NCBI GenBank assembly: GCA_018374635.1
Contig: JAHAEW010000103.1
Location: 1-9,042 of the forward strand
Origin: Clostridiales bacterium
GTDB taxonomy: Bacteria > Bacillota > Clostridia > Oscillospirales > Oscillospiraceae
Direction: 5' to 3'
DNA: 9,042 nt
Shown here: positions 1 to 7,135 of the stretch, piece by piece
How positions within the stretch are numbered: the stretch's first letter is position 1
Layout: every line of letters starts with the position of its first letter
The notes under the pieces: generated by a model
Database searches by the model: none
Seen by the model: the letters and a program-made list of their open reading frames with translations, nothing else
What the model was told of the DNA's origin: nothing
Translations under genes and position numbers: made by a program

Positions 1-55
1 CACTGCCGCACCGCCGGCCCGGCGGGCGTTCCTCCTTTTTGACCGCTCCTCCGCC
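1..55 (-). other. Downstream flank of pgmB with a ribosome-site-like motif and a GC hairpin
   Basis: This short stretch follows the TAG stop of the minus-strand operon. Read on the minus strand it carries an AAAAAGGAGG-like ribosome site at about 31-40. A perfect 6-bp stem, CCGCCG/CGGCGG with a 3-base loop, lies at 11-25. No run of T follows the stem on the minus strand, so it does not look like an intrinsic terminator. No ATG lies at normal distance from the ribosome site; the nearest candidate is a GTG at 11-9, 19 bases away and inside the hairpin. The operon may continue leftwards beyond the window, but no coding sequence can be assigned here. Confidence 0.35.
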
Positions 56-748
56 CTATGAAAATGGAGTAGGGTCGGAAGGCTTGAATTTTGGGGCGCG
101 GCTGTATAAGCGCCGGCAGAGTTCGGGCAATTCATACAGAGCGTTTAGGACGGCGCGGCAGCCGGGGGCCTGGGCGGCGTCCCCCAGGCCGATGGGAAAA
201 AAGCCGCCTGCATTTGCGGCCAGGATTCCGGCGGAGGCGTCCTCCACCACAGCACACTCATCAGGGGAAAGGCGTAATTTCCGCGCCGCCAGCCGGAACA
301 CTTCCGGATCAGGTTTCGACTTGGTAATCTGACTGCCATCTGCCACCGCGTCAAAGAATCCGTCCAGTCCGGTTCGTTCCAAAATGAGGGGGGCGTTTTT
401 GCTGGAGGAGCCGATGCCTGTTTTCCAGCCGTTCTCCCGCAAAGTGCGGAGCACATCGACTGCCCCAGGGGCCAGTGCCTCTGGCCCCATACGTTCCAGA
501 TAGCTGCGATAGAGCCGGTTTTTCTCGGCTGCCATCTGCTCCTTCTCCTCCTGGGAGTAGGTCTTACTGCCAAGGCTCAGAATAATCTCCAGGCTCTCCA
601 TCCGGCTGACACCTCGGAGGCGGTTGTTTACCTGTTCGTCAAAAGGCAGGCTCAGCCTATCGGCCACCGCCTTCCACGCAAGATAATGGTAGTGGTCGGT
701 ATAGCACAGCACGCCGTCCAAATCAAAAATGATACCGCACATCCCCAT
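56..748 (-). CDS. pgmB: Beta-phosphoglucomutase (HAD superfamily)
   Basis: This cytosolic enzyme converts beta-D-glucose 1-phosphate to glucose 6-phosphate through a phospho-aspartate and a beta-glucose 1,6-bisphosphate intermediate. At 230 residues it has roughly the family length. HAD motif I is FDLDGVL, with nucleophile Asp9 and acid/base Asp11. The cap substrate motif is LRGVSRMESL (44-53), close to the one known from beta-PGMs. Motif II is GSSSKN (113-118), motif III Lys145 in SKPDPEVF, and motif IV VVEDASAG with Glu169 and Asp170 for Mg2+. The ATG at 748 is preceded by GGAGG (758-762) at 9 bases; a second ATG at 742 is too far from it. The start lies 1 base past the GH31 stop, so the two are probably translationally coupled. 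The roughly 15-residue tail is proline-rich and unremarkable. A role in handling beta-glucose 1-phosphate fits the GH65-like gene at the right edge. A general HAD sugar phosphatase is less likely because the cap motif matches. Confidence 0.93.
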   Translation of the reverse strand: MGMCGIIFDLDGVLCYTDHYHYLAWKAVADRLSLPFDEQVNNRLRGVSRMESLEIILSLGSKTYSQEEKEQMAAEKNRLYRSYLERMGPEALAPGAVDVLRTLRENGWKTGIGSSSKNAPLILERTGLDGFFDAVADGSQITKSKPDPEVFRLAARKLRLSPDECAVVEDASAGILAANAGGFFPIGLGDAAQAPGCRAVLNALYELPELCRRLYSRAPKFKPSDPTPFS

Positions 749-749
749 A

Positions 750-2750
750 TCAGCATTCCTCCACAGGGAGCACTTCCCAAGTCAGCGGGAATCGGTAGTC
801 GCCCTCTATGTGGACGGCTCCATCAGACCAGGTGATATCCAAGTCGGTGCCCAGCTCGTCCCGGAAGCGGAAACGCCCGCATTCCCCAGCCAACAGCAGG
901 TGCAGAGGAGCATTTCCGTCTGCCCGCTCTCCCGCCGGAGCGCCGGGGGCCGAGTTCGCATCAGAACGGAGCGCCAGACCATAGCCCGCCCGCAGAAAGA
1001 CCGGCAGCCTCCGGTCTCCGCCCGCTACGATGGTCTGCCCTCCGGCCGCCGCGCGGCGGTCGAACAGGCCGATCCACTGTCCTTCCGGAAGGTAGACCGC
1101 GCGCTTCTCGGCGTTTTCTTCCAGCAGCGGCGCCACCAGCAGACTGTCACCCAGAAGGAATTCATCTTCGCAGTCCCATACCAGCGGATCTTCCGGCCAC
1201 TGATAGACCAGCGGCCGCATCATAGGCTTGGAAGCTTCCGCACAGTCCAGCGCGACACTGTACAGGTAGGGCAGAAGTTCCATCCGCAGATTATGCCAGA
1301 ACCGCATCTCGTCCACGAACTCCGGCTTACCGTAAGCCGCCGCCAGATTCCACGGGCTCCGCTCATTGTTCCCCTCTCCCCCAGGCATCAACTCGCGGAA
1401 CTGCCCTCCATCCGGCTCGGAGTGCCATTGCATCACCGGCACAAAGCAGGCCAGCTGTGTAGCCCTGCGGTACAAGTCCAATGTGGGGAGCGGCCCTGCA
1501 AAGCCCCCGATGTCGAAGCCCCAGAACGGGATGCCGGTCAGGGCAGCAGACAGCCCCGCCCGCAGGGCGCTGGCCAACTCGCTGTTCTGGGACTGCTGAT
1601 CTCCAGCCCAATGGATAGGCGTGGTATGCTGACCAGCGTAGCCCGCCCGGCTGAACAGCGCCTGAGCCGAACCCAGATGTTTGGTGTAAGCCGCCGTATA
1701 CTCCTGGGCATAGCGGTTCTTTCCGGCCCGGCCGGAGCTTCCATCCGCAAAGCGCACATCTTCCCGGTAGATGAACTCGCCTCCATCGGTCTTGAACCCG
1801 TCTATCCCCATCTCTGTGAGATAGTTTCGCTTGGAAAACCAGGTCTCCTCTGCGGCAGGGTTGGTGAAGTCGGGGATCATGGAGCCGGCGAACCAGTATC
1901 CCTCCGGGATGGTATAGGGACTCCCATCTGCGTTGTGGACGCAGAGGCCCCGGGCGACGGCATCCGCCTGGTCCAGCTCATTTTGCGCATTGAGCGGCTC
2001 ATCCGGCCCCTGCTTTTTGTAGACGGGGATCTGCCACAGCAGGAAACGGATCCCCTTCTCGTGAAGCCGCTGTACCATACCAGCGGGATCCGGCCAGGGG
2101 GAATCGGAAAAATCGAAGTCCTCCAGCCGGAATGCGCCGCCATTCGGCTTAGGAACATACCTTGCGCCCCGGAAAACATAAAAGGTAGCCTCATCGCTCC
2201 ACGCCTCGGCCACCAAGGCGCAGACTGGAAAGCCGTGTTCCTCCGCCTGCGCCACCGCCCGCTCCACTTTCTCCTGGCTGTCCCAGTGGTTGGCGGAGAT
2301 CCACGGCCCAAAGGCCCATTTGGGCGGCAGCTTTGCCGGGCCGAACAGATCCATGTAATCCCGAATGATCTCTCCGGGCATCCCCGAAAACAGCACGACG
2401 CGGCAATCCACAGGCAGCTCCGCGCAAACCGCTTTCTCACCAAATCGGAAGCTGGTGCGCTCATCCGTGGCCGCATATAGCCCGAAGCCCGTATTTGTCC
2501 AGAAGAAAGGCGCCGGGCAGTAGGTTTTCTCTCCCTGAAAGCAGAACTTCTCCTCCACCACATTGACCGCCGTATGTCCCTTCTGGTTCACGGCATTGTA
2601 CTTCTCTCCCATGCCATAGGCCCCGTCATAGTGCAGGGAGACCGTCAACTCCCCCCGCTCCCCCGCAGGGCTCCAGCAGAGGGCGGCCATACCGCCCGGA
2701 TAGGGAAATTCCAGGGACCGCGCCTGGCCGGAACACAAAATCTCTCTCAT
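750..2750 (-). CDS. GH31 family alpha-glycosidase, cytosolic
   Basis: This is a retaining alpha-glycoside hydrolase of 666 residues without a signal peptide, shorter than E. coli YicI. An N-terminal beta-sandwich carries AYGMGEKYNAVNQKG (44-58), the usual GH31 substrate-side loop. LPPKWAFGPW (141-150) opens the TIM barrel. The predicted nucleophile is Asp322 in GFKTDGGEF, and the predicted acid/base is Asp384 in HWAGDQQS. FSRAGYAG (366-373) and GIPFWGFDIGGF (406-417) are further family landmarks, and beta domains follow after about residue 510. Several sites differ from well-known members: KTDGGE rather than KTDFGE or WNDMNEP, and MQWHSEP (440-446) where an MRxH-type motif is usual. Activity on alpha-glucosides or alpha-xylosides is possible; specificity is not decided. 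Its start lies 4 bases after the upstream permease stop, with an AGGGGTGA ribosome site overlapping that stop, so it belongs to the transporter operon and probably acts on imported oligosaccharide. Confidence 0.9.
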   Translation of the reverse strand: MREILCSGQARSLEFPYPGGMAALCWSPAGERGELTVSLHYDGAYGMGEKYNAVNQKGHTAVNVVEEKFCFQGEKTYCPAPFFWTNTGFGLYAATDERTSFRFGEKAVCAELPVDCRVVLFSGMPGEIIRDYMDLFGPAKLPPKWAFGPWISANHWDSQEKVERAVAQAEEHGFPVCALVAEAWSDEATFYVFRGARYVPKPNGGAFRLEDFDFSDSPWPDPAGMVQRLHEKGIRFLLWQIPVYKKQGPDEPLNAQNELDQADAVARGLCVHNADGSPYTIPEGYWFAGSMIPDFTNPAAEETWFSKRNYLTEMGIDGFKTDGGEFIYREDVRFADGSSGRAGKNRYAQEYTAAYTKHLGSAQALFSRAGYAGQHTTPIHWAGDQQSQNSELASALRAGLSAALTGIPFWGFDIGGFAGPLPTLDLYRRATQLACFVPVMQWHSEPDGGQFRELMPGGEGNNERSPWNLAAAYGKPEFVDEMRFWHNLRMELLPYLYSVALDCAEASKPMMRPLVYQWPEDPLVWDCEDEFLLGDSLLVAPLLEENAEKRAVYLPEGQWIGLFDRRAAAGGQTIVAGGDRRLPVFLRAGYGLALRSDANSAPGAPAGERADGNAPLHLLLAGECGRFRFRDELGTDLDITWSDGAVHIEGDYRFPLTWEVLPVEEC

Positions 2751-2754
2751 CGGT

Positions 2755-3582
2755 TCACCCCTTGATGCCGCCTGCCATCAGGCCGTTTTTGAAGTGCTTC
2801 TGCGCGAACAGGTAGATGATGATAATTGGAATCATGGAGATCAGGCTGCCTGCCATCAGCACATTGTACTCGGTATTGTACTGGCCGTTCAGTGTGGACA
2901 GGGCGATGGGCAGGGTCATCTTGGCCCGGTCAGTCAACATCAGCAGAGGCCAGAGATAGTCGTTCCAGGACTCCATAAAAGTGGTCACCGCCAGCGTTGC
3001 CAGGGTCGGCGCGCACAGCGGCAGGGCCACCCGGGAATAGACCTGGAAAATGTTTGCCCCATCCACCCGTGCGGCGTCCAAATAGTCCACCGGTACGGTA
3101 CGCATCTGCTGAACCAGCATGAAAACTGCAAAGGGGCGGAAGATGGAGGGGAGGATCACACTGGCATAGCTGTCGATCAGGCCCAGCCGATTCATGATCA
3201 CAAAGAGCGGGATCATAGTCACCTGTGTGGGGATCATCATGGTGGCCAGGTAGAGCTTGAGCAGTAGGTTCGCGCAGCGGAAACGGATTTTGGCAAAAGC
3301 GAAGGCTGCCATCGAGGCAGAAATCAGGGTGATGACAGTGTAGGACACGGAAATAAAGAGGCTGTTTCCAATCGTCTTTAGGAATGGAAAACGGGAAAAT
3401 ACCTCACCATAGGCATCCAACGAGGGCTCTGCCGGAATCCACTCAATGGGGATGGACATGAGAGCACCCCGGCTCTTGAGAGAGGTGGAGATCATCCACA
3501 GGAAGGGGATCATGGCCACCACGGCAATGAGGATGGAGACCACATAATAGCCTGTGGTGCCCAGTCTGCGTTTAGCTGTCAT
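2755..3582 (-). CDS. Sugar ABC transporter permease, MalG-type (CUT1)
   Basis: This is the second membrane subunit of a carbohydrate ABC importer, 275 residues with about six hydrophobic segments (roughly 12-32, 72-96, 108-130, 138-160, 191-210 and 240-262). The EAA loop that docks the ATPase reads LDAARVDGANIFQVYSRVALP (168-188), split by neither gap nor frameshift. The C-terminus GGIKG is the usual MalG-type ending. NSLFISVSYTVITL near residue 73 starts the binding-protein-dependent transport domain. The gene overlaps the MalF-type gene by 11 bases and has a GAGGTGG ribosome site 7 bases before the ATG. Substrate cannot be read from the permease; the gene context points to an alpha-linked gluco-oligosaccharide. 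Confidence 0.93.
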   Translation of the reverse strand: MTAKRRLGTTGYYVVSILIAVVAMIPFLWMISTSLKSRGALMSIPIEWIPAEPSLDAYGEVFSRFPFLKTIGNSLFISVSYTVITLISASMAAFAFAKIRFRCANLLLKLYLATMMIPTQVTMIPLFVIMNRLGLIDSYASVILPSIFRPFAVFMLVQQMRTVPVDYLDAARVDGANIFQVYSRVALPLCAPTLATLAVTTFMESWNDYLWPLLMLTDRAKMTLPIALSTLNGQYNTEYNVLMAGSLISMIPIIIIYLFAQKHFKNGLMAGGIKG

Positions 3583-4498
3583 AGTTGACCCACCTCTCTT
3601 GGCCCTTCATCTGGATGGCGGTGCACACCATAATGATGGCGAACAGGATCCAGGAGAAGGCCGCCGCATAGCCCATGCGGTAGTAGCGGAAGCCATACTT
3701 GTAGATGCGCTCCACCATGACCTGTGTGGCGCCATTGGGGCCGCCGTCGGTCATGATCATGATTTGCGGGAAGAGCTGGAATGCGTTGATCAGGCTGACG
3801 ATCAGCACATAGAAGATAGCTGGGGTCATCAGCGGCAAGGTGATCTTCCAGAACTTCTGCCAAGAGCCTGCGCCGTCCAGCGATGCCGCCTCATAGTAGG
3901 ACTTGTTGATGCCCACCATACCGGACAAGAGGATGAGGCCAAAGAACCCCATATCCTTCCATACCGACACCAGTACGATAGCCGGCATGGCCCAAGCCTC
4001 GTCCAGCAGCCAGCCCGGCCCCTGTATTCCGAAAACGGCCAGGATGTTGTTGACCGCGCCATACTCCGGGGATAGCATAGACTTCCAGATCATGGAGGCT
4101 GCCACCCAGGAGGTGAGCACCGGGATATAGTAGATGATACGGAAGGCTGTTACGCCGGGGCGCTGGCGGCTGAGCAGATAGGCCACCCCCAGAGACGCCA
4201 CCAGCATCAGCGGAATGTACATGATGATATAGCGGAAGGTGTTCCACAGCACCCCCCAGAACTCGGGGCTGGAGAGAATGGCTTTATAATTATCCAACCC
4301 GATAAAATGCTCCTGAAAGAAGCCGGGGGCCGTCAACTGATCCAAGCCGTTCCAGTCAGTCAGGCTGATAAAGGCGGATATGAGCAAGGGCAGCAGGGAA
4401 AATACCAGCAAGCCAATGAGGCTGGGCATCAAAAAGGGAGACGCGGTGATCAGCCCCTCCTGCCCGGGTCCCTTTCGCCGCTTCCGTTTGACTAACAT
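3572..4498 (-). CDS. Sugar ABC transporter permease, MalF-type (CUT1)
   Basis: This is the first membrane subunit of the importer, 308 residues. It has a basic N-terminal tail (KRKRRKG), then about six membrane segments starting near residue 20. The EAA loop is YYEAASLDGAGSWQKFWKI (201-219), followed by TLPLMTPAI. The periplasm-facing TDGGPNGAT motif (250-258) is typical of MalF/UgpA/MsmF-type permeases. AGGAGGTG lies about 10 bases before the ATG. The gene follows the binding-protein gene but is separated from it by a strong hairpin, and it overlaps the next permease by 11 bases, so the two permeases are probably made in equal amounts. No ATP-binding subunit is encoded beside it. Confidence 0.93.
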   Translation of the reverse strand: MLVKRKRRKGPGQEGLITASPFLMPSLIGLLVFSLLPLLISAFISLTDWNGLDQLTAPGFFQEHFIGLDNYKAILSSPEFWGVLWNTFRYIIMYIPLMLVASLGVAYLLSRQRPGVTAFRIIYYIPVLTSWVAASMIWKSMLSPEYGAVNNILAVFGIQGPGWLLDEAWAMPAIVLVSVWKDMGFFGLILLSGMVGINKSYYEAASLDGAGSWQKFWKITLPLMTPAIFYVLIVSLINAFQLFPQIMIMTDGGPNGATQVMVERIYKYGFRYYRMGYAAAFSWILFAIIMVCTAIQMKGQERWVNYDS

Positions 4499-4528
4499 GG
4501 TTGGGAAACACCTCCTCAGAAAATCGAA

Positions 4529-4556
4529 CAGGGGAGGGGCACAAGCCCCTCCCCTG
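4529..4556 (-). terminator. Perfect 12-bp intercistronic hairpin between binding protein and permease genes
   Basis: The arms CAGGGGAGGGGC and GCCCCTCCCCTG pair perfectly around a 4-base loop. On the minus strand the hairpin starts 7 bases after the binding-protein stop codon, which is itself a tandem TGA-TAA. It is followed by TTCGATTTT, only a weak T tract. It could act as a partial terminator or as a 3' stabiliser of the upstream message. Either would give more binding protein than permease, as known for malE-malF in E. coli. The structure is seen directly; the function is inference. Confidence 0.7.
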
Positions 4557-4563
4557 CCCCTTA

Positions 4564-5859
4564 TCAGCTAAGGGAAATCTGCGCCTCGCATTCGCTCTGC
4601 GCCTGATCCAGGGCTTCCTGTACGGTTATGGAGCCATTGGCGGCGGCGGACAGCTTCTGACCAATGATATCGCTCATCAGGGCATAGTCCTCGATCACTG
4701 GCGGTACCACCAGATAGTCCAAGGAGTCAAACACAGCCTGGCGGTTATCGGGCGGCGTCATGTCCAGATAGGAGGCCAGGGTATCCTCGTCACTGACGGC
4801 AGGCAGATCCCAGCCCGCCTCAATGCGGATCTCAGCGGCGGCGGGGCTGGAGGCCAGCCAGGTGATCCAAGTAGCCGCGGCATCCTTGTGCTCGCTGTCG
4901 GCATTGATCACCAGGCCGTTGGAGAAGAAGTGCGTGGCCTTTTGCTCCTGACCAGGCTCAATCGTGATATCCCAATTAAAGTCACAGCCATCGGCAAAGG
5001 ACTGGAATGCCCAAATACCGGTGGGGATCATGCCCAGACGGCCGCTCATGAACAGATCCCAGTCACCCATGCCGCCCATCTGCACGTCCGTGGGCTGGAC
5101 GTTGCTGACCAGCACGCGGTCGGCCATCATCTGAGCGGCGGCCACGTTCTCGGGGGAGTTGATGGTAAACTCCGTCTTGTCCTCATTCAGCAGGCTGCCG
5201 CCGAACTGGGCGCAAACCTTGTAGAACTCGTTGTAAGTAAGGGGCTGGTAGTAGCCGTAAATATCATCGCCCAAGGCGCGGATGGCCTCAGCCGCCGTCT
5301 GCACATCATCCTGCGTCCAGTCTGCGGTGGGATAATCAATGCCGGCCTGGTCAAACAGGTCCTTGTTGTAGACCAGCACCACATTGGAGAAGTTGCCGGG
5401 CAGGCCGTACTGCTTGCCGTCCACGTTGAACGCGCTCAGTGCAGTCTCGTCCAGGCGGCTGAGGTCCACACCGCTGATCTCGGCCAGCACGCCCTTATTG
5501 GCATAGGAGGCGAAATTCTCGATGTTCAGCTCATAGCAGTCAGGCGCCGTGCCGCCGGCCACGCGGGTTTGCATTTGGGTGAAATAGTCATCCATGGCGA
5601 TGGTTTCGATCTCAACCGTGATGTTAGGATGCTCCTCATGGAAGGCCTCGTACATTTTCTGCAGGGTTTCCTCATTGCCGCCGGACGCGTTGAAGTTGCA
5701 GTAGGTGATGGTCACAGGCTCCTCAGCCGTCTGCTGTCCGGTTTCATCAGCAGGGGCAGAAGATGGGCTTTCGGTCGGAGCACTGGACGGGCCGCATGAT
5801 GAGAGCAGGAGCGCCAGCGACATTCCGCCGGCCAGGATCGCCAGAGACCGCTTTTTCAT
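4564..5859 (-). CDS. Extracellular sugar-binding lipoprotein (ABC family 1 solute-binding protein)
   Basis: This is the substrate-capturing subunit of the importer, anchored outside the membrane. I set the start at ATG 5859, giving 431 residues, because AGGAGG (5869-5874) lies 9 bases upstream. The reading frame is open further to a TTG at 5880, but that would sit upstream of the ribosome site. The N-terminus MKKRSLAILAGG is followed by a hydrophobic stretch and an LSSC lipobox, with Cys22 as the predicted acylated residue. A Ser/Pro/Thr/Glu-rich linker to about residue 47 comes next, then VTITYCNF, the start of the mature fold. Family 1 landmarks follow, including FHEEHPNITVE, YGLPGNFSNVVLVYNKDLF and the later GDWDLFMSGRLGMIPTGIWAF stretch, which shares the usual pattern of sugar-binding proteins. 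The bound sugar cannot be read from the sequence. The gene sits between the repressor and permease genes. Confidence 0.93.
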   Translation of the reverse strand: MKKRSLAILAGGMSLALLLSSCGPSSAPTESPSSAPADETGQQTAEEPVTITYCNFNASGGNEETLQKMYEAFHEEHPNITVEIETIAMDDYFTQMQTRVAGGTAPDCYELNIENFASYANKGVLAEISGVDLSRLDETALSAFNVDGKQYGLPGNFSNVVLVYNKDLFDQAGIDYPTADWTQDDVQTAAEAIRALGDDIYGYYQPLTYNEFYKVCAQFGGSLLNEDKTEFTINSPENVAAAQMMADRVLVSNVQPTDVQMGGMGDWDLFMSGRLGMIPTGIWAFQSFADGCDFNWDITIEPGQEQKATHFFSNGLVINADSEHKDAAATWITWLASSPAAAEIRIEAGWDLPAVSDEDTLASYLDMTPPDNRQAVFDSLDYLVVPPVIEDYALMSDIIGQKLSAAANGSITVQEALDQAQSECEAQISLS

Positions 5860-5868
5860 TGCATGGTT

Positions 5869-5874
5869 CCTCCT
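5869..5874 (-). promoter_or_regulatory. Ribosome binding site of the binding-protein gene
   Basis: AGGAGG on the minus strand, within AAAAGGAGG, decides the start of the binding-protein gene. It stands 4 bases before an out-of-frame ATG (5864) and 9 bases before the in-frame ATG (5859). The sequence ATGCAATGA means the out-of-frame start would yield only two codons, and its stop overlaps the real start. Confidence 0.8.
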
Positions 5875-5909
5875 TTTCAAAATTAAGACATGTGTTGTTC
5901 CATTCTTAC

Positions 5910-5938
5910 CCTATATTGAGACCTTTTCAGGTTGTCTC
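5910..5938 (-). promoter_or_regulatory. Weak possible promoter before the binding-protein gene
   Basis: On the minus strand, GAGACA (5933-5938) and TATAGG (5910-5915) are separated by 17 bases. Each matches four of six consensus positions. It overlaps the end of the repressor gene. It could supply extra transcription of the transporter genes, but read-through from the repressor promoter is at least as likely. The match is weak enough to occur by chance. Confidence 0.2.
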
Positions 5939-6970
5939 CGTTTTGATCTTGCGGACAGAGCCCCGCTCCACCAGGGACACCGGCAGGATCAACTCCTGCT
6001 TGGTCAACTCCGGCTCATTGATATTGCGGATCAACAGCTCCACCGCTTTTTCCCCCTTCGCTGAGATCTGCTGCTTTACGGTAGTCAGTCCCGGGGTCAT
6101 GTACTGCGCAATCTCCAAATCGTCAAACCCCATAAGGGAGATCTCGTCCGGTACCTTGACACCGCGCTCATAGAAAGCTTTTGCCGCTCCGATTGCCAGA
6201 ATATCTGCCGCAGCTACCACCGCTGTGGCAGGGAGTCCCGCGTCCATGAGCCTTTGGGCAGACGCGATGCCGTCTTTGTAGTCAATGTTCCCTTCAAAGA
6301 CCAACTCCTCTCGGAAGGGAAGCTCATACTCTGCCAGAGCGTCCCGATAGCCGGCCAGGCGTTTCTTCATGACGCCGTTTTCCTTGATGCGGCCGCTGAA
6401 AAAAGCGACGGCACGGTGACCGCAGTCCAAAATGTACTTGGTCGCCAGATAGCTGCCGTAAGCATCGTCGATGCGTACATTATGGTAATAGTGGTCATTG
6501 CAATAGCTGTCGATCAATACGATAGGGATCCGGCTCTCCTTCATCTGCTGGTAGAAGGAATCCGGATACATGCCGATGACAATGATCCCGTCCAGATTGC
6601 GCTCCTTTGCCAGGGTCAGATAGCTCTCGTTGGCATCCGTAGCAGAGATGATCACATGGTAGCCTTTCTGTCTGGCGCACAGTTCAATGCTTCCCAATAT
6701 CTCAGAGTAAAACTGGTTCTGAAACATGAGTCGGCTTCCAGCCTCGGTCTGAGGGACCACTACGCCGATCAGCCTGGAATCCTGTCTGGCGCTGCCCAGG
6801 GTACGGGCTGCCATGTTTGGTGTATAACCCAACCGCTCGATGGCCTGCTCAACCCGCCGGCGTGTCTCCTCAGAAATCGGGCGCTTCCCACTCAATGCAT
6901 AAGAGACGGCCGCGCTGGTGACGCCAGCCTCTTTGGCGACATCCCTCATGGTGACCCGATTGGCCGACAT
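5927..6970 (-). CDS. LacI-family transcriptional repressor
   Basis: This is a DNA-binding, sugar-sensing regulator of 347 residues, the normal family length. The helix-turn-helix is VTMRDVAKEAGVTSAAVSYAL (6-26), with recognition residues Ser19 and Ala20 at the positions equivalent to LacI Tyr17 and Gln18. The hinge helix is YTPNMAARTL, with Leu58 at the position that wedges into the central CG step of operators. The periplasmic-binding-like core starts near SRLIGVVVPQ (65-74) and includes the late LMGFDDLEIAQYMTPGLTTV stretch typical of the family. The ATG is preceded by GAGGTGG (6977-6983) at 6 bases. It is the first gene of the minus-strand unit, ahead of the transporter genes, and has an operator in its own leader, which suggests autoregulation. 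The effector is probably a sugar or sugar phosphate from the pathway; its identity is unknown. Confidence 0.95.
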   Translation of the reverse strand: MSANRVTMRDVAKEAGVTSAAVSYALSGKRPISEETRRRVEQAIERLGYTPNMAARTLGSARQDSRLIGVVVPQTEAGSRLMFQNQFYSEILGSIELCARQKGYHVIISATDANESYLTLAKERNLDGIIVIGMYPDSFYQQMKESRIPIVLIDSYCNDHYYHNVRIDDAYGSYLATKYILDCGHRAVAFFSGRIKENGVMKKRLAGYRDALAEYELPFREELVFEGNIDYKDGIASAQRLMDAGLPATAVVAAADILAIGAAKAFYERGVKVPDEISLMGFDDLEIAQYMTPGLTTVKQQISAKGEKAVELLIRNINEPELTKQELILPVSLVERGSVRKIKTETT

Positions 6971-6989
6971 GCTATACCACCTCGTTTAA

Positions 6990-7003
6990 TTTAATCGTTT
7001 AAA
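6990..7003. promoter_or_regulatory. LacI-type operator O1 in the repressor leader
   Basis: TTTAATCGTTTAAA is a 14-base near-perfect palindrome around a central CG, with one mismatched pair. It lies 19 bases before the repressor ATG and about 9-22 bases downstream of the predicted transcription start. Inverted, it differs from O2 at one position only. LacI-family operators with a central CG are well known. Binding by the neighbouring repressor is inference from position and from the presence of the second copy. Confidence 0.8.
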
Positions 7004-7018
7004 CTATTCCATAAGCAA

Positions 7019-7047
7019 ATAATAGCCAATAACAACTCTATTGTCAA
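7019..7047 (-). promoter_or_regulatory. Sigma-A type promoter for the repressor/transporter unit
   Basis: On the minus strand a perfect TTGACA (7042-7047) is followed after 17 bases by TATTAT (7019-7024). The region upstream (about 7048-7079) is very AT-rich and could serve as an UP element. The predicted start, near 7012, places operator O1 just inside the transcript. This is the best candidate promoter for the whole minus-strand operon. Confidence 0.82.
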
Positions 7048-7079
7048 GATATAAATTAACATTTTTCACAAAACAATTA

Positions 7080-7107
7080 TTGACTTGCGCCCAAAATATG
7101 TTATAGT
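7080..7107 (+). promoter_or_regulatory. Sigma-A type promoter with extended -10 for the glycosidase/GH65 unit
   Basis: TTGACT (7080-7085) and TATAGT (7102-7107) are separated by 16 bases. A TG at 7099-7100 gives an extended -10 of the TGnTATAGT type. The predicted start is near 7114. Operator O2 follows at once, so bound repressor would block promoter clearance or elongation. Confidence 0.8.
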
Positions 7108-7121
7108 TAGATTGCCAATGG

Positions 7122-7135
7122 TTTAACCGATTAAA
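7122..7135. promoter_or_regulatory. LacI-type operator O2 in the glycosidase leader
   Basis: TTTAACCGATTAAA is palindromic around CG except for one mismatched pair. It matches the inverse of O1 at 13 of 14 positions. It lies about 8-21 bases after the predicted start and 20 bases before the glycosidase ATG, nearly mirroring the O1 arrangement. The two centres are 132 bp apart, so looping between them is conceivable. Confidence 0.8.

Noticed and set aside
11..25. GC hairpin as an intrinsic terminator of the minus-strand operon
   Set aside because: The stem is only 6 bp and is not followed by a T tract on the minus strand within the window.
729..2480. Long plus-strand open frame (583 codons) opposite the GH31 gene
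   Set aside because: It lies antisense to a gene with clear GH31 motifs, has no recognisable domain, and is the kind of shadow frame that GC-rich codon bias produces.
4501..5799. Long plus-strand open frame (432 codons) opposite the binding-protein gene
   Set aside because: It is antisense to a convincing lipoprotein gene, shows no family motif, and starts within the permease leader and hairpin region.
5860..5880. TTG start at 5880 for the binding protein, adding seven residues
   Set aside because: The AGGAGG site lies downstream of that TTG, and the signal peptide starts properly at the ATG at 5859.
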